A stretch of DNA of 64,000 nucleotides from Trichoplax sp. H2 (taxonomy: Eukaryota > Placozoa > Uniplacotomia > Trichoplacea). The notes below the pieces were generated by a model, which searched no databases, was not told the origin of the DNA, and saw only the letters and a list, made by a program, of their open reading frames with translations. Every line of letters begins with the position of its first letter. The first letter of the stretch is position 1. Shown in pieces: positions 1-14,300 of the stretch. The translations under genes and the position numbers were made by a program. The DNA lies in contig NOWV01000192.1 in the NCBI GenBank assembly GCA_003344405.1, positions 1 to 64,000 of the forward strand. The letters run 5' to 3'.

Positions 1-930
1 CCGTATCTATTTCATCATCTTAACTTTAGAATCTCTATTGATTTTTACATTGTCTTGTGTCAACAACTATTATAGATCGTTACACAAAAATTCGTTAACC
101 TCATTAAGTCCTGGAATGTTTCAAGGGTTACAAAATTTGCGTTACTTGTAAGCTACTATATATAGATAGATAGATACTAGCTAATTGAGAGTTCTTGGGC
201 AAGTCATTTTACATATATCTGTTAATCTTAATGTTGTCAATAACAATAATATTTTAGTTATTAGTTCTATATAAGATTTAATCCACTCATCTATGAGAAA
301 ACGTGTTTAGGCTTAATTATTACTAATTTAATAACCAACTACCTACGTCTAAACTACTTGTTAAAATAACGCTACGGATCTAAGTTATCCTTTATCAGCG
401 TTCAATCACTTTTCATAATAATACGCACAGTATATAGTTTTAATGTGATGCTTATCCTTCAATATGCAATATGGATTTAATTTAATTAATCGCTTAAGTC
501 ATCGAACAAATTAAAGTAAAGTGTATTGAAATTGTACTATATATAAAATATGGTATTGTATAAACATTATAAAGGTCTACCTTTATTTATTTAGGTATCT
601 ATACGAAAATAAAATAGAAAAGATTGCAGATGGAACTTTTACGCAACTGCCTATACTGTATCAAATGTAAATATTGAATTCTAGAAATCGCGGATATAAA
701 TTTAGACCGTATCTATTTCATCATCTTAACTTTAGAATCTCTATTGATTTTTACATTGTCTTGTGTCAACAACTATTATAGATCGTTACACAAAAATTCG
801 TTAACCTCATTAAGTCCTGGAATGTTTCAAGGGTTACAAAATTTGCGTTACTTGTAAGCTACTATATAGATAAATAGATACTAGCTAATTGAGAGTTCTT
901 GGGCAAGTCATTTTACATATAACTGTTAAT
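1..930 (+). repeat. 706-bp tandem duplication containing an LRR exon
   Basis: Bases 1 to about 225 recur at 707 to about 930. The first 160 bases or so, including exon 76-147 and part of both flanking introns, are identical in the two copies. Divergence starts in the following intron. The identical introns show the duplication is recent. The unit holds one pair of LRR exons (595-666 with 782-853); the partner of exon 76-147 lies left of the window. The closest relative in gene 2 is the pair 38585-38656 and 38776-38847, whose introns also match. Confidence 0.9.
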
Positions 931-2315
931 CTTAATATCGTCAATAATTAATAGAAATGTTTATGAGAAAACGTGTTTTTAAGTTTAATCGTTTCTATTT
1001 TAATAACTAAGTACCTACATCTAAATTACTCATTACAATTGCATTACTTGTAAGCTTCACGTGCGTATAAGAATAGAATTAGATAAGAAATGATCTTCAA
1101 ATCTATTAATTACTGAACATAACCAAAAATGAATTAGAAAATATTTGTGCTGTAATTACTGCCACCTGTGATATTTATATGGTCTTTTGAAAACTACCAA
1201 ATTAGTTAATAAGTCTAAGCTGCTGAATTTTAATTTCATGAATTTTAAAATATTAAAACTTTGATAAATAAATGTATCTCATTTTACAGATATAAACAGC
1301 TCGAGTGGATTGAATCTGTAGATAACTATTTTTGGGTGACTTATGAATTTTTATCTTTCATTCAGATACTTAGGCCAAAATAAGATAGAAAAGATAGCAG
1401 ACAGAACTTTCGCTAAACTCTACCATTTATACCACCTGTAAGTTATCATGTTATTTGATATTCAGTCTCAGTTATAAATTTGATGACTTTAAAGTAAATT
1501 GAAATCCCTTTGTAAATATATCTAGCGACTTGAAGTGCACATTTCAGAACAGATATTCGCTTTTTGATTTATGTTATCTAAATGATTAAAAATAATATTT
1601 CTATTCATATACTCGGGTAATATAGAAATTTAGAACAAAACTTGTTAACTGACTTAAATTCTCAGCAAATGTTCGATGGATTGTCATTTTTAAAGTATCT
1701 GTAAGTTAAATGCCTTAGGACTAGAAAATTTACCAATTAGAATCTAATCAAGCAGTCGATGTTAGCCTAGTTTATAAAATTTCATAATTTGTTTTTATTT
1801 TGACTTCTAAATAATATCAGCAACAATGCTGCTTTGATTTATATATTCTTTGCAATAAAATAATTGTGATAGGTTAGCGCGAGATAACAGAAGTAAAATT
1901 AACTCTATTCTTTCAGTTTGGTTTATTTGTCCAGGAACACTTTCATATCTACAGTTTAAAATATTGCTATTGCATTAAGGAGAAATATTAATGAAATTTA
2001 AGCACTTAATAAATGGCGATGCGATATATATTTACTAATCAAATGTTAATCTTATAATTTTAGTTACATGAGCGAAAATAAAATAAAAAGCATTAAAGAT
2101 GGACTTTTTTCAAGCTTTAAAGGGCTCAACTTACTGTACGTATAAAATAAAACGGCTTTAAATCATTTTAGTGATACAAAATTGCCAATATTTTAACTTG
2201 GAACTTATTCTCCATTTTCCTCTGATGATGTACGATACAGATGCTTGAAAGGAAATTTGATACAAACTTTCACGTCGCCAGGCGTATTTCAAGGATTGAC
2301 GAACTTGACAGATTT
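76..2315 (+). CDS. Gene 1 LRR exons 1-7 (end of the paired-exon array)
   Basis: Exons: 76-147, 595-666, 782-853, 1366-1437, 1626-1700, 2064-2135, 2241-2315. They alternate between an 'a' type of 72 bp (pattern YLxxNKIEKIADxTF; 595, 1366, 2064) and a 'b' type of 72 or 75 bp (pattern LxxNxLTxL...SPxMFxGL; 76, 782, 1626, 2241). Each encodes one 24- or 25-residue LRR. Donors are gtaagc, gtaaat, gtaagt or gtacgt. Exon 595-666 has Gln where the other repeats have the last conserved Leu. Exons 1366/1626 match gene 2 pair 41929/42187, including intron sequence, and 2064/2241 match 44839/45016. Confidence 0.88.
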
Positions 2316-5300
2316 GTAAGTTATATTTAGATGTATGTCATCGACACAAAGCAGCTTGGCGACAAGATTTACGTAAAAACAATTTTAATTTCTAAAGTTT
2401 TCGGGATGCAGTATTGTCACAACCGAGATTGTAACACAAGAATTAAACGGGATTCTTTCCTCTAAAGTAGACTTAACTATCTAAGCAACTAACTCTAAGC
2501 ACTCTTTAATCAACCAAACTTAGATTCGAGTCTTAGACGATAGATTACTCACGTTAAGGATCAAAACTTTATTCTAGAAGCTATTTTATTAAAATGTCCG
2601 ATTGAACGCACAACTTACAATTACGACTAGCAACTGATAACCATCTGTCATCGACTAACGCAACTAACTCTCAATTAAGAACTTTGAGACTTTATATATC
2701 CTCACCAACCTCGTTGGTGCAAAAACAGTAATTAATTAATAACCCAGTCTACATACTTATTATAGCCAGAATCACAACACACTTTCTATGACATTTAATA
2801 TTAGTTAATTAGTAGCTAGGTGTCAACATATGATTCATCACACAACAAAATTATAATATTGATGATGCATTAATTAATGAATGTCACAAGTATCCTTTAA
2901 TTAATCACAAGAACTGAGACACCTTTACTTATGCGTTACAAAACTATAGAATTAATTTTATTCAATGACCTGTCGAAAGCTTAAATACCTTTTGGTAGTA
3001 GCTAACTTTGATGAATCGTCTCACAACAGTATTTATCGATAAGTACATTTAATGTCTGATTTTACCTAATCAGACAACAGTATATCCACTCTCGGAGTCT
3101 TTCAATACACCTATAATCTACCCTTAGTTAGAATTTCGATTAGAACAGCTTGTAATTTCTTCCAGTACTACATAAGAATTACATAATAATACAATATATA
3201 ATTTATTGTAACGCATTATAACTTCAGTAACTTTTACTGTGAGCAACTAATTGTAATCATCATATATGAATGTTATTAATTCAGTAAATTTAGTCATTTA
3301 ATTCTTCACGATAGTTTGTACAGCTACTGCCAATAAGTGTATATATTTGTTATATTAGTCGCACTCTATTTACATCTAAATGTTGATTTTTTTAAATGCA
3401 AAATGCATACTTATAAATATAAAAGTGATATTATTTGAAGAGAAGTGTTGTATGTTAAGGTGTAATATTCAGTGATTTTTAATGCTTGATAACAGATTCC
3501 GCTCAAATAAATGATAGCATTCAGCTAAACTTTCAATGTTTTTTTCGTAAGAAAAATGCGCTGACTTTCAAGAAATATAGAAAATCGTTATACCCACTAT
3601 GACATATTTTATTTCTAATCATATTCTGATCTGGTTAAAATCTAAAAAAGTTACAATTGAAATTTGTGTAGCAATATGACAGTGTTAAATACTGTATTAG
3701 AGTAGCAATATCTATGTTATGATAATTTTGTTAGCCTATCCTTATTTAGTTAACTTCTAATTTGGATATACTGTGTTTTAATATAGCACTGACTTTTTAT
3801 GACAGAGACACATATACACATACTGAAATTAATAGTTATAATAGGGAATGCAAATCGTCTACTTACAGTTCGAATCATTGTGATTGTAACTTACTTATGG
3901 TAGATTGTAAATTATCATGAAAATGTTTCGTGATAGGACATATCGTAATCTGACTATTTTGTATTAGTCATTACGTGTCTATGCTCGTAAATACTGTTGT
4001 CTGCATTAACGGAGCAGAAGCTAAAATTATAATCTAATTCAGTAAATGATTCCAATGTTAATTGTATTAACTATGACTCCCGAACTATTGAGGAATAGTA
4101 TATAAATGCAGTATATCGTGTGATAAAGAGGATTCTTAAACTTAGTATTTAACGTAAAATACGAGGCGTTTAAGTCTTTATGTAGTCTGCTAGTATAACA
4201 AAAGTGTTTCTGATAGTGCAGATATCGTTCCTTGATACGTGGTTCAAGGAAATGACTTATTGATCGTACACTGCATTATCTTGTTGCAAAGCTGTTTTGT
4301 GACAAGGAATAAACGTCTTATTGATATTTTCGTTATTTTAATGGATCAACTCATTATCTTCTTTTGTCGATTGATGGCGAATATTTTTAGAGAAGTCATA
4401 CGTAACTATTATCGACGCTGCAATGTAGAAGATAGTTAGAGCAAACTATATTCTTCTGATTATCTTATAGGAGACTGGACGGAAATAGAATATCGCTTAT
4501 TGCTGATGGAGTACTGGCACCACTTGGCAATTTAGAGTTTCTGTAAGTTGCTGTAAATCTTGATAAGTTTCTCATGTGGCTATTTTACTGCAATTAATTA
4601 TAATAGCTGCTCCTGAGAGTAATATTCCTTTAATAATAATATAATAAATTGAAGGTTGACTAAAGATCGATTTACTAACAAACTTTTACATGATTTAGCG
4701 CAATTTAAAAATCATATTCCTAATCTTTGTGATCTTATTTGTGACTGATAACGGTAGCAAATTCGGATTTCTGTTTGTGTAAACTAATCTTAATTGATTA
4801 ATTTACTTCGTAATAGCTGAGTAATTTTATTAAGTCCAATAAACCACGAGTATCCATCTTTAATCGCAAAATTTTCCATCAATAATTACGTTATTAAAGT
4901 ATTGTTTTCGCACCATTACGCAAGAGAAGTAAAATTTAAAGTTCATAGTAAAGCAATACTAAATATCGTACTTTACTTTAGCAAGCACTTTTAGAAATAT
5001 CTTTCTAAAGCAGAGAGTAAATTAAGGTCTATGTCTTTATACATACCTAATTTTGCATAATTGCTCTAACTTACTTAAACACTTAGAAATAAATGATAAA
5101 ATAAGCTAATTCATGATAGCTACTTAGAATAGCTTAATGTTTCTATTCGATATGGTAAAGTCCATACTTTTAATACTAAATATGATATTTATTGCTCCAA
5201 AATTACAAGTACTTTATAAGATAGCCAGTTTTATCTACATCAATATGGTATAGATTGCTATCATGTATGAGAAGTAATAAATGATTGTATTTTTATTCAA

Positions 5301-8300
5301 GTAACTGAGCAAGATTACGATTTTGATTAAATTAAAGATTACGTTATGAGTAACAGTACAAAAGTGTTCACTAATAAAACTGATTTCATAGGAACAATGC
5401 AGTCGAAGACATATTCTTAAGTTACGGATAATAAATTAACCAAAGTTATTTGTAAGATAGTTGTTATACAAATAAAGGCAATTTGAGTTATAAAAAGTTA
5501 TAATCAAATTTCTGTTTTGCGGTTCTTAGTTGTGGAAGTGAACGTGACCGTATGCGAAGTCGGTCATTTTGCAAACTGCCCTTGTAATTCAGATAATTTG
5601 TGACACATACACACTAATAACATACCTTGTAATTCAGAAGTTATTATAACTTATATATGAGGCCATTAAATACACATCATGAGATTCATGTTAGGAATAA
5701 ATCATCCGTTCTACCTAATATTATTTCATTGATCTATTTGCTATCTGGTAATATTTCTATAAAATTTTACGCCATCTTCACGTATAAATCAGGAAATATA
5801 CAATGAAAACGCTTATATTAGATGCAAAATTATCATAACTAATACTGATAGCAAAGGTACATTTCTAAACTTTGTTAGATTACCGCAATAGATAATTATG
5901 AACAGCGATTCTATAAGAAAGTGAAGATGGCTCTACGAACAATTTTATAGCCTTAAATATCAGAACTTAATTGTATAGCTGCTGATTAGTGTTTATTACT
6001 TTATAATATGAGTTGAACTGAACATTTTCTTGTAACGGAACTGATCAAATTTTAGCAATTTAGCAAACAATGGAATACAAGACTTGCGTTCTATGAGCTT
6101 TAGAGGTTTAACTAATTTGACTAATCTGTAAGTAATTAATGAAAATAACCTAGAGTACCTAAGACTTCTTATTTGTCATGTTTCAACTAACTATAGCATA
6201 CTGGCATCGATTATTGCTAATCAATTAAACTTATTAGAAATATTATACGGAACAAGATTACTGAAGTACCTCCCGGAATATTTAGAGATATGCCGAGACT
6301 AACAAAGCTGTTAGGATTCTATTGCTCACTGATTCTATATCGTAATATTAAGACTTATAATTTAAAATATCACTTCTGTACTACCAGTAAATCTGTAGAA
6401 TCTTCGTAAATACTTTCAATTATTTAATTATTTAGAATTTTTAAGAAAGTTTTTAAACGCTGAAGGATAAGATATTAAATGTATCTTTTCATATATTCTG
6501 TTAGATGGATGAACACAAATTTGATTAACAAAATTAGCCAAGAATCATGGGAAGGCATAAATCAACTAAAGTCGATGTAAGACATAATATTCTATAAATG
6601 AGGACCAGAAAAGAATAAGTTTTTACAAAATTTAATCTATTATGTTGTATGTTAAAGTGCATTAGGAGTACTACGATTATATAACACACAATGCGCGAGA
6701 AATTGACTATGATAAGGACTGACCATATTTGATCTTTGAGAAAGTTTTAAACTAGCTATCAAAAAATTGATGGTACCTGTGATTGAGGGTTCGATATCTC
6801 AGAGGATTGAGATTTAGTCGCCATTTACAATTATTACAACAAAGGGTTTATAAAAGTTATGCTTTATTGTAGGTTAGTAATGTGAAGTACAGTGAGGTAG
6901 TTACGGTAGATCAGCGTGCAGGCTGTCGTGAGTAACGAGTAGAAGTATTAGACTGTGAGAGACTAACTAGATGACTAACTGAGAGGCTAATGAACTCTGA
7001 GGTAGAAATCGCCGGTATTTATAGTTTTAAAGATAGAGCACATGCAGAGAATAGGATTGTGGAAATAGGTACAACGTATACCATAACAGGTTACAAAATA
7101 GCAGATAATTGTAGAAAACAGCGAGTACCGTAATAACTAAATACGGTAGTCTATATATGAATGTAGAGTAAGCGGACTGTAGATCTGTCTAAATATAAGA
7201 GCAATACAACATGTCTATATTTAAGAGTAGAATATAGTTACAGTATATTCTAAATACACTACAGTACCATTGCGAAGTTGACGTAATTTACAAGTCTTAC
7301 TGTTTAGATAACTTTTAAGATCGTCAAAAGCATATTCATGAGGATTAGTAGTTACTGAAAGCCGTTATTCGCTGACCTTACATGATAAAGTTATAGATAT
7401 ATACTATAATACTTAGATTATGCCCTTTTCATATTAATTCTATATGGTGCGCTTGTTACTGAGATATTGCCGATTTATCCATAGAGATCTCGCTATCAAT
7501 GCAATTGAAGAATTTGGTAGATCCGACTTTTCTTCGCTTACTCATTTGGAAGATTTGTTAGTAGTTGACATATCTGTATAAATATACCACCAAAAGCAGA
7601 CTATTTAATAATGTTAGTATAAAGTAGCGTAGTATTGTGATTGCAGACTATTAGCCATGCTAAGTATGAGTTACGGTAGTGTCGTTTCTATATTTATCTT
7701 ATGACGTATTTAGTAGCCCACAATTATAGACTGTAATAATAGACTCTATAATGGAGTATAGACGACTATATACAGTAAGATGTTGAGCTAGTAATAAGGT
7801 TAGAGATCAAGATAGAATTGTAAATCAGATAATAGGATATAGTTAGTTCATTGCAGTTTGAGTGGTAAGAGCAATGTCTACGCAAATACTGTAATCGTTC
7901 GCATATTGGATTAATGATGGTTCGCTATAAAATGTTGATACTAATAGTAACCTGAATATGTGTAAAATAAGGTAAAATGTTGCTATGCTGATTATAGCTG
8001 GGAAGGCTACGGGGATTATAAAAGCAAGCGAAATTAGATTTTTTGATTGCTATTTCTAGAAGTCTTTCAGTAGTAGTATTCGTCTAGAGTAGAGCTGTGC
8101 AGCTAATCTTTGTATTAGATCTAATAAAGTTCTAGTTTTCTACAAATTTTGAATTTTCGTGATTGGATTTTATGACAGCTAGTTAATTTTATAAACTCAT
8201 GATAACAATTATATACGATATCTACAGTAAATGAAGTCTTTCGGAGCCGTAACGAAAAAAATGCATTACGTTATAGGAGATTGAGCGTTAACTATTTGGT

Positions 8301-11300
8301 TGTCTTGGAAGATTATATATTTTCAAATCTGTCTAATCTCCAAATTCTGTACGTTAATTGTATTTATTTTCCGTCGTATATCTAGTTATGATAGTAAATA
8401 GTCGCCTATAGGACTTGTGGACTTGCTCTTGTTTGAAAGCTGTTTCCTTGTAACAAAATTTTTTCGAATTTTAGCGGGATACATGGCAATAGATTAGCTA
8501 TTATTAAATCTCAATCATTTTATGGACTCTGGAAATTAAAAACTCTGTATGTTACAATCATTTAATTTACTTACCCATAAGTAATTGTTAAGTAATTGTC
8601 ACTTACTTCAGATATATTTTGAAGTAAATATTTTTCAATCAATAATTTGATTCCCTGTTGAATTAGACTCATTTATAATAACGAAATCGAAGTAATCGAA
8701 CCTGGGTCTTTTTCCAATCTTACGGAACTTTCAACCATGTAAGTCTTTTCATTTAGACGAACTATCTAAAACTGTAATTGCATAGCAATGGTCTATTAGT
8801 TCTCAAAATAAAAGAATCCATTACTTAACATTAAAATAAGCTGTGTTAATCAAGGTAGTTAATATCATCAATGTTCTAATAAATATTTAAACAATCAATG
8901 ATATTAAGGAATTCATAACAGATAGTGGTTTGTTAACTGATATAAATATATTCTGTTTGTAGTTATTTTAATAATCAGAAATGTAATTTTAATATTATAA
9001 CAGTCACTAGAACATAATTACCAACCGTTCAGCTGCTATGAAGCTTTGTGTATTTTCATTTTACTAAAGGTTTTCCAAGCTATTTTTTGTGTTATTTTCC
9101 GCTGAAAATGTTATTATATCAATTGAAATCTCATTTTCTAGTATAAAAGGGTTGATTCTATTAAATAAAATTCAGTTGTGTTATTCACTTTTATAGCAGT
9201 TGCTCAGGCTGTATTAACGTGTAGTTAAGTTATAGTTATACACATTGAAGAAAACTTGTCTGTAAGATTAAGTTATATTATTTTAGTCACTACCATATAA
9301 TTGCAGAGCAGACATTAGAAAGACAATTTCACAGTGATTAATAGCTAGCAACAATTTCTTATCTAGTCGAGAGTATCATTTGATAAAGACTATGCTATCT
9401 TTGATACGCTCATGATTGGTTATTCCTGAACAGTATTTCCAAGTAAAAAACTTGCCATTTTCCCGTATGTCTTATTATTCAATTTGATGATAGCAAACTT
9501 CAAGCAGAAATAATTTATGTCAATTGAGTTATGAGTTCAGTTGAAGTAGCTAATGAAATATATTATGCACATAGATCAGAAGTTGTCCATAGGATAAATG
9601 GTAAAATAGCATTGATTATATCAATAGAGAAGCAATTATTGGGAGAGAGATTCTCCTTAATATCTTATTACGAAGTAGATTTACTGGATCATCAAAAGAA
9701 AAGCATACCTATTTTATATTAACTCCATGTATCGCAAACTTAGTACTGGCATTTATTGAAATCAATATTATTTATGTCAGTGATCAATTTTATATTACTT
9801 AAATTTTTACTTTGCTCACTTACACAATCCTTAGCCTAGTGCGTATTATAAAATTTTTTTATTTTTGTCTTCAATTAACAATAATATTTTTAATAAATTG
9901 TATACTTCAAGACGGTCTAACAGCTCCTATTATCTTTTAGTAATCTATCTTGGAACAAACTCGTATCTATCAGCAATAATATGTTTAGCAATATACCTTC
10001 ATTGACAGAATTGTAAGTAAAATTTGATTTTACATGGAGGAATTGGATTCTTATACTTTTGGATATGAATAGCTATTTATAACTGGAAGACTTAAAGATA
10101 AATTGTAATTCCTTTATTTTAGGTTGATCTTAAATAACTTTGTGATCAATATCAGCTCCAAAGCTTTCCGAAAATCAGCAAACATTCGCAAATTGTACGT
10201 CAAGTGATATATAATATTATGAAAGATATAATTAAATACTCATATAGTATTAACATTCAAATTGGAAGAGATTTGTCAGGAAATGGACTAAAAGTAATTT
10301 CAGAACAAACTTTCTCTGATTTAGTTAATATAAGAATCTTGTAAGTTAAGATTTTTCCGAATATGATTACATAACACTTGGCCTTGACTAATGCATTCTT
10401 TGCCTTACTCATATGGAATCATTTATAAATCTCCTTCATACTTAGAGAACTCAGAGTATGTTCCTTTACTGACATTGGTATATATTTGTTCTCTAATAGC
10501 ACTTTTCTTGAATATTTGTGAGTCTTTCTTGATATTTATGTACTCGTAATTGATTTCATTGATCAATATTCTATCAAAGAAAATTTAATGGACGTAAATC
10601 AATTATATTCATTTAATTAGAGATCTTGGAGGATGCAACATTAAAACTATTGCTTCTACAGCTTTTAGGAACTCCGTTTCGTTAAAAATAATGTAATATG
10701 ATTTACGACATTACATATCGCAATTATACTTATCAATTAGAGTAGTCGCTTCATACTGTTGGTCTATTCAAACTATATTCTACAAAATGATATCATATGC
10801 TTACCCATGAAAATTTAGCTTCTTTGCATTTGAAGAAATAGTCATTTTTTACATAATTGATACCCTACTTTTAATATTTCTAATTATTCGCTCTAGAACA
10901 TTCTAGAATTTAGTCAAGATACTTTACAGCGATGTGTATAGCATGAAGCAATTTGACACCGTTAAGAATTTAATTTCCTTAAACTATAGAAATTTATCAT
11001 CTACATCATTACGAAAATTACCATCCTATATATTTGGATCTAATAACAAGACAATCCTGAAAGAGTTGTAAGCATATGAAATAAGGCGTAAAGCTTAAAC
11101 AATTTTATATGAAATCACGAATTAACGAATAAATATAAACAAAATGACTACGAATTAATGTATAGAATTCTAATGTAATATCAATTGTACAAATTATGCA
11201 TCATAATTGCTAGCAAATTAATTAAATGGTAATGCATAGCAAGGCATGCCCATTTTTAACAAAATATTATTGTATATGACAGATTATGCTATTAAATCTT

Positions 11301-14300
11301 AAATATTCTCGACCAGGTACCTAAATAACAGCTTAATAGAAAGTATTGACGCAAAGTCATTTTATGGATTAAATCACTTGGAACTGCTGTAAGATTTTAA
11401 TTTTTATATTTATCTATTTTAGAACTAATTGTTACATAATTCAATCCTGAAATTTCAATTTAAAGAACTTGAATATTCCGATAGTTCATTTTTTGACATA
11501 ACGAAGCAAAGCAAATAGTTTCAAAAATTAAATTTTTCTACCACACCAGTCTCTAATGGATGGCCAAATAAATTAAATGCTCTTTTTCTTACTTAATATA
11601 TAAAATAGTAGAAGCTAGCCTACTTGTAGGTAGCGTGGTATGAACTCTGATTCAGTATTTACTCAACGTTGCAGATAAAATTTTTGAACAGTTAATAGTG
11701 CATTAAGTATCAATTGCATATGAAGTAGAGAGAAGAGTTTGTTTGCAAATCGGATGGCAAGAGTGTAATGTATTTAGTAATTAACATAGGTTACTATTAA
11801 GATTGATATTGAGCGTCACTTCCGATTTCTTTTATCGTTAATATCAACTGTTATTCTATTAGCCAGTTGTGACAGTGTTATATACTGTATTCGAGTAGAA
11901 ATATCTATGTTATGATAATTCTGTTAGCCTATCCTTATTTAGTTAACTTCTAATTTGGATATACTGTGTTTTAATGTAACACTGACTTTTTATGACAGTG
12001 ACACATATACACATACTGAAATTAATAGTTATAATAGGGAATGCAAATCATCTACTTACAGTTCGAATCATTGTGATTGTAACTTACTTATAGTAGATTG
12101 TAAATTATCATGGAAATGTTTCGTGATAGGACATATCGTAATCTGACTATTCTGTATTAGTCACTAGATGTCTATGTTCGTAAATACTGTTGTCTGCATT
12201 AAGGGAACAGTATCTATAATTAATATCTAATTCAGTAAATGATTTTAAAGTTAATCGTACTAAGTATAACTCATGAACTATTGAGGAATAGTATATAAAT
12301 TCAGTATATCGTACAATAAATTGGATTCTCAAATTTAGTATTTAACGTAAGATACTAGACGTTTAAGTCTTTGTATAGTCTGCTAGTAGAGCAAAAGTGA
12401 TTCTGATAATGCAGATATCGTTCCTTGATACGTGGTTCAAGGAATTGACTTATTGATCGTATATTACGTTATCTTGTTGCAAAGCTGTTTTGTGACGCAA
12501 GTATTTCTAAATTATTACTTATAATAGCAATAATTTGTTTGTAATACTTTGGAAACGCTGCAAACAATTATTTGAAACACCTCGAAATGAAGATTGCAGC
12601 TTAAATATACCTACAAAAGTATACTACTGCAAGTAATCCTAGTTTCTTTTCTAAAAGGACGACCTATAAGAGTTATCAATTTCTTATTGGACACCGTACT
12701 GTAATCTGCCTTAGTTCTCATCTACTTAAGATTAACTATTAAAAGGTGTCCATAATTGGTCACTAGTTGCTTTCTCCTAATGAAATAAAGAAGCCTTAAA
12801 CCCTAATAGAGGTTTCTTTACAGTTTTATTATTTGTAGCAAGCCTCGATTTGCAACAAATATAAATGAAACTTTATATATTAAATCAGCTACTATAATTA
12901 ATTCGTTAATTGAATGCAGATTATAAATATCATTTATGCTTTTAGGACATTAAGTACAAATAATATTCAGCATTTACCAGCGGACACTTTTCAATTTCTT
13001 TCTGCCTTGATTAAATTGTAAGTTTCATACAAGTACTTATATTGGAATTCATGTTTTTTTGATATCTTAGACTAAATCATATGTGAACAATGACATCAAT
13101 AGAATAAACACTCGCACATCTTTATGAAAATAGATACGATGTTAAAATCTTCTAATCAAATTGAAATTTCGTACTGCTGATCATAAAATTTTATTACATT
13201 TGTCCTTTAGGAATCTGAACGAAAATAAAATTAAAAATTTGAATGGCTATGGATTTATAGGGTTGCAAGCACTCAAGAATTTGTAAGTAGATATTGCATT
13301 GAAAATTGCAGCTTTTGCTAGAATCTATGTCGCTTATATCTCCTTTAAATTATGATAATTATGCTATAATTGCCTTAAATGGCCACTCAGAACACATATT
13401 AACAGAATGATCCTATATGGATTCGAAAGAATTTTCAGAAATGATCATTCAAATGTTTATTAACGCTTAAACAGCTAAATTTCCTTTTGTGACAATTTTA
13501 GATACTTATCTTCAAACGAAATCAAACACATCGACAATGAAGCTTTTATAGGCCTTATAGAACTAGCAAATCTGTATGTTAAAAAATAGCGCTGTCTACG
13601 CAAAATTAAGCTAGCAAAAAACCGGCTATAGTTATCACAGGGAGAGACAAAATTTAATTTTGATTACCTTAATATTCGCTTCTATTCCTGCGCAAATACA
13701 AACAAGATCAATAACTTTATTAGAGCTATCAGTTTTATCGACTCTGCTGTTTTCTTAAGAAGTCTATTCTATAACTACCAGGAATGAATAATTTAAAAAT
13801 AAATACTGAACTTAAATTTATGATGATGAATATGAGAACTGGCTTGAAAATTTTCTTTTAATGCCTGCATAATCTTTAATAGCGGAAATTGTAACATACT
13901 GAAAGCTTTTAATTTACGGTTTCTGATTGATCCTCATGTTTATGACATTCGTGGATCGCAACGCTAGTACATTTTGCAGGATGCTCTATAGAGCTAACAT
14001 CCATTCTTTATTGGCAACAACTGAGCTGATTAAAAGCATTTTAAATTATTTTAATATTTAGACATGTCAATAATAACTATCTGACTTCACTCAACCGAAC
14101 AATCTTTAACGGATTACGTAAATTAAATAATTTGTAAGTTTGAGAAGAAATATTAACTGAACTGTTTCCATATTATAGTATTAAACAACATGATCTGAGA
14201 ATAGCAAAATTATAAATGAATATTAGGCCTCATTAAAACGTTAATAGTGATTTAATCGTAATAATTAATACGATGCTATTCAACTCTGTAAATCAGCTTA

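Noticed and set aside
4239-4439. 66-codon frame overlapping the end of a family A element
   Set aside because: It runs from element into unique intron sequence and is not conserved in other copies.
6785-6802. GGGTTCGAT stretch resembling the T-arm of a tRNA
   Set aside because: No acceptor, D or anticodon arm can be paired around it on either strand; it is the edge of the family H insertion.
11955-12146. 63-codon frame shared by several family A elements (also 49276-49467 and, cut short, 14565-14798)
   Set aside because: It starts at TTG, is broken in the 3681 copy, and is shared only because the elements are copies of each other.
13883-13966. 84-bp exon-like stretch in the gene 1-specific insertion
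   Set aside because: It is open in phase 2, but its end (TA) joined to the next exon (A) makes a stop, and the gene 2 intron has no counterpart.
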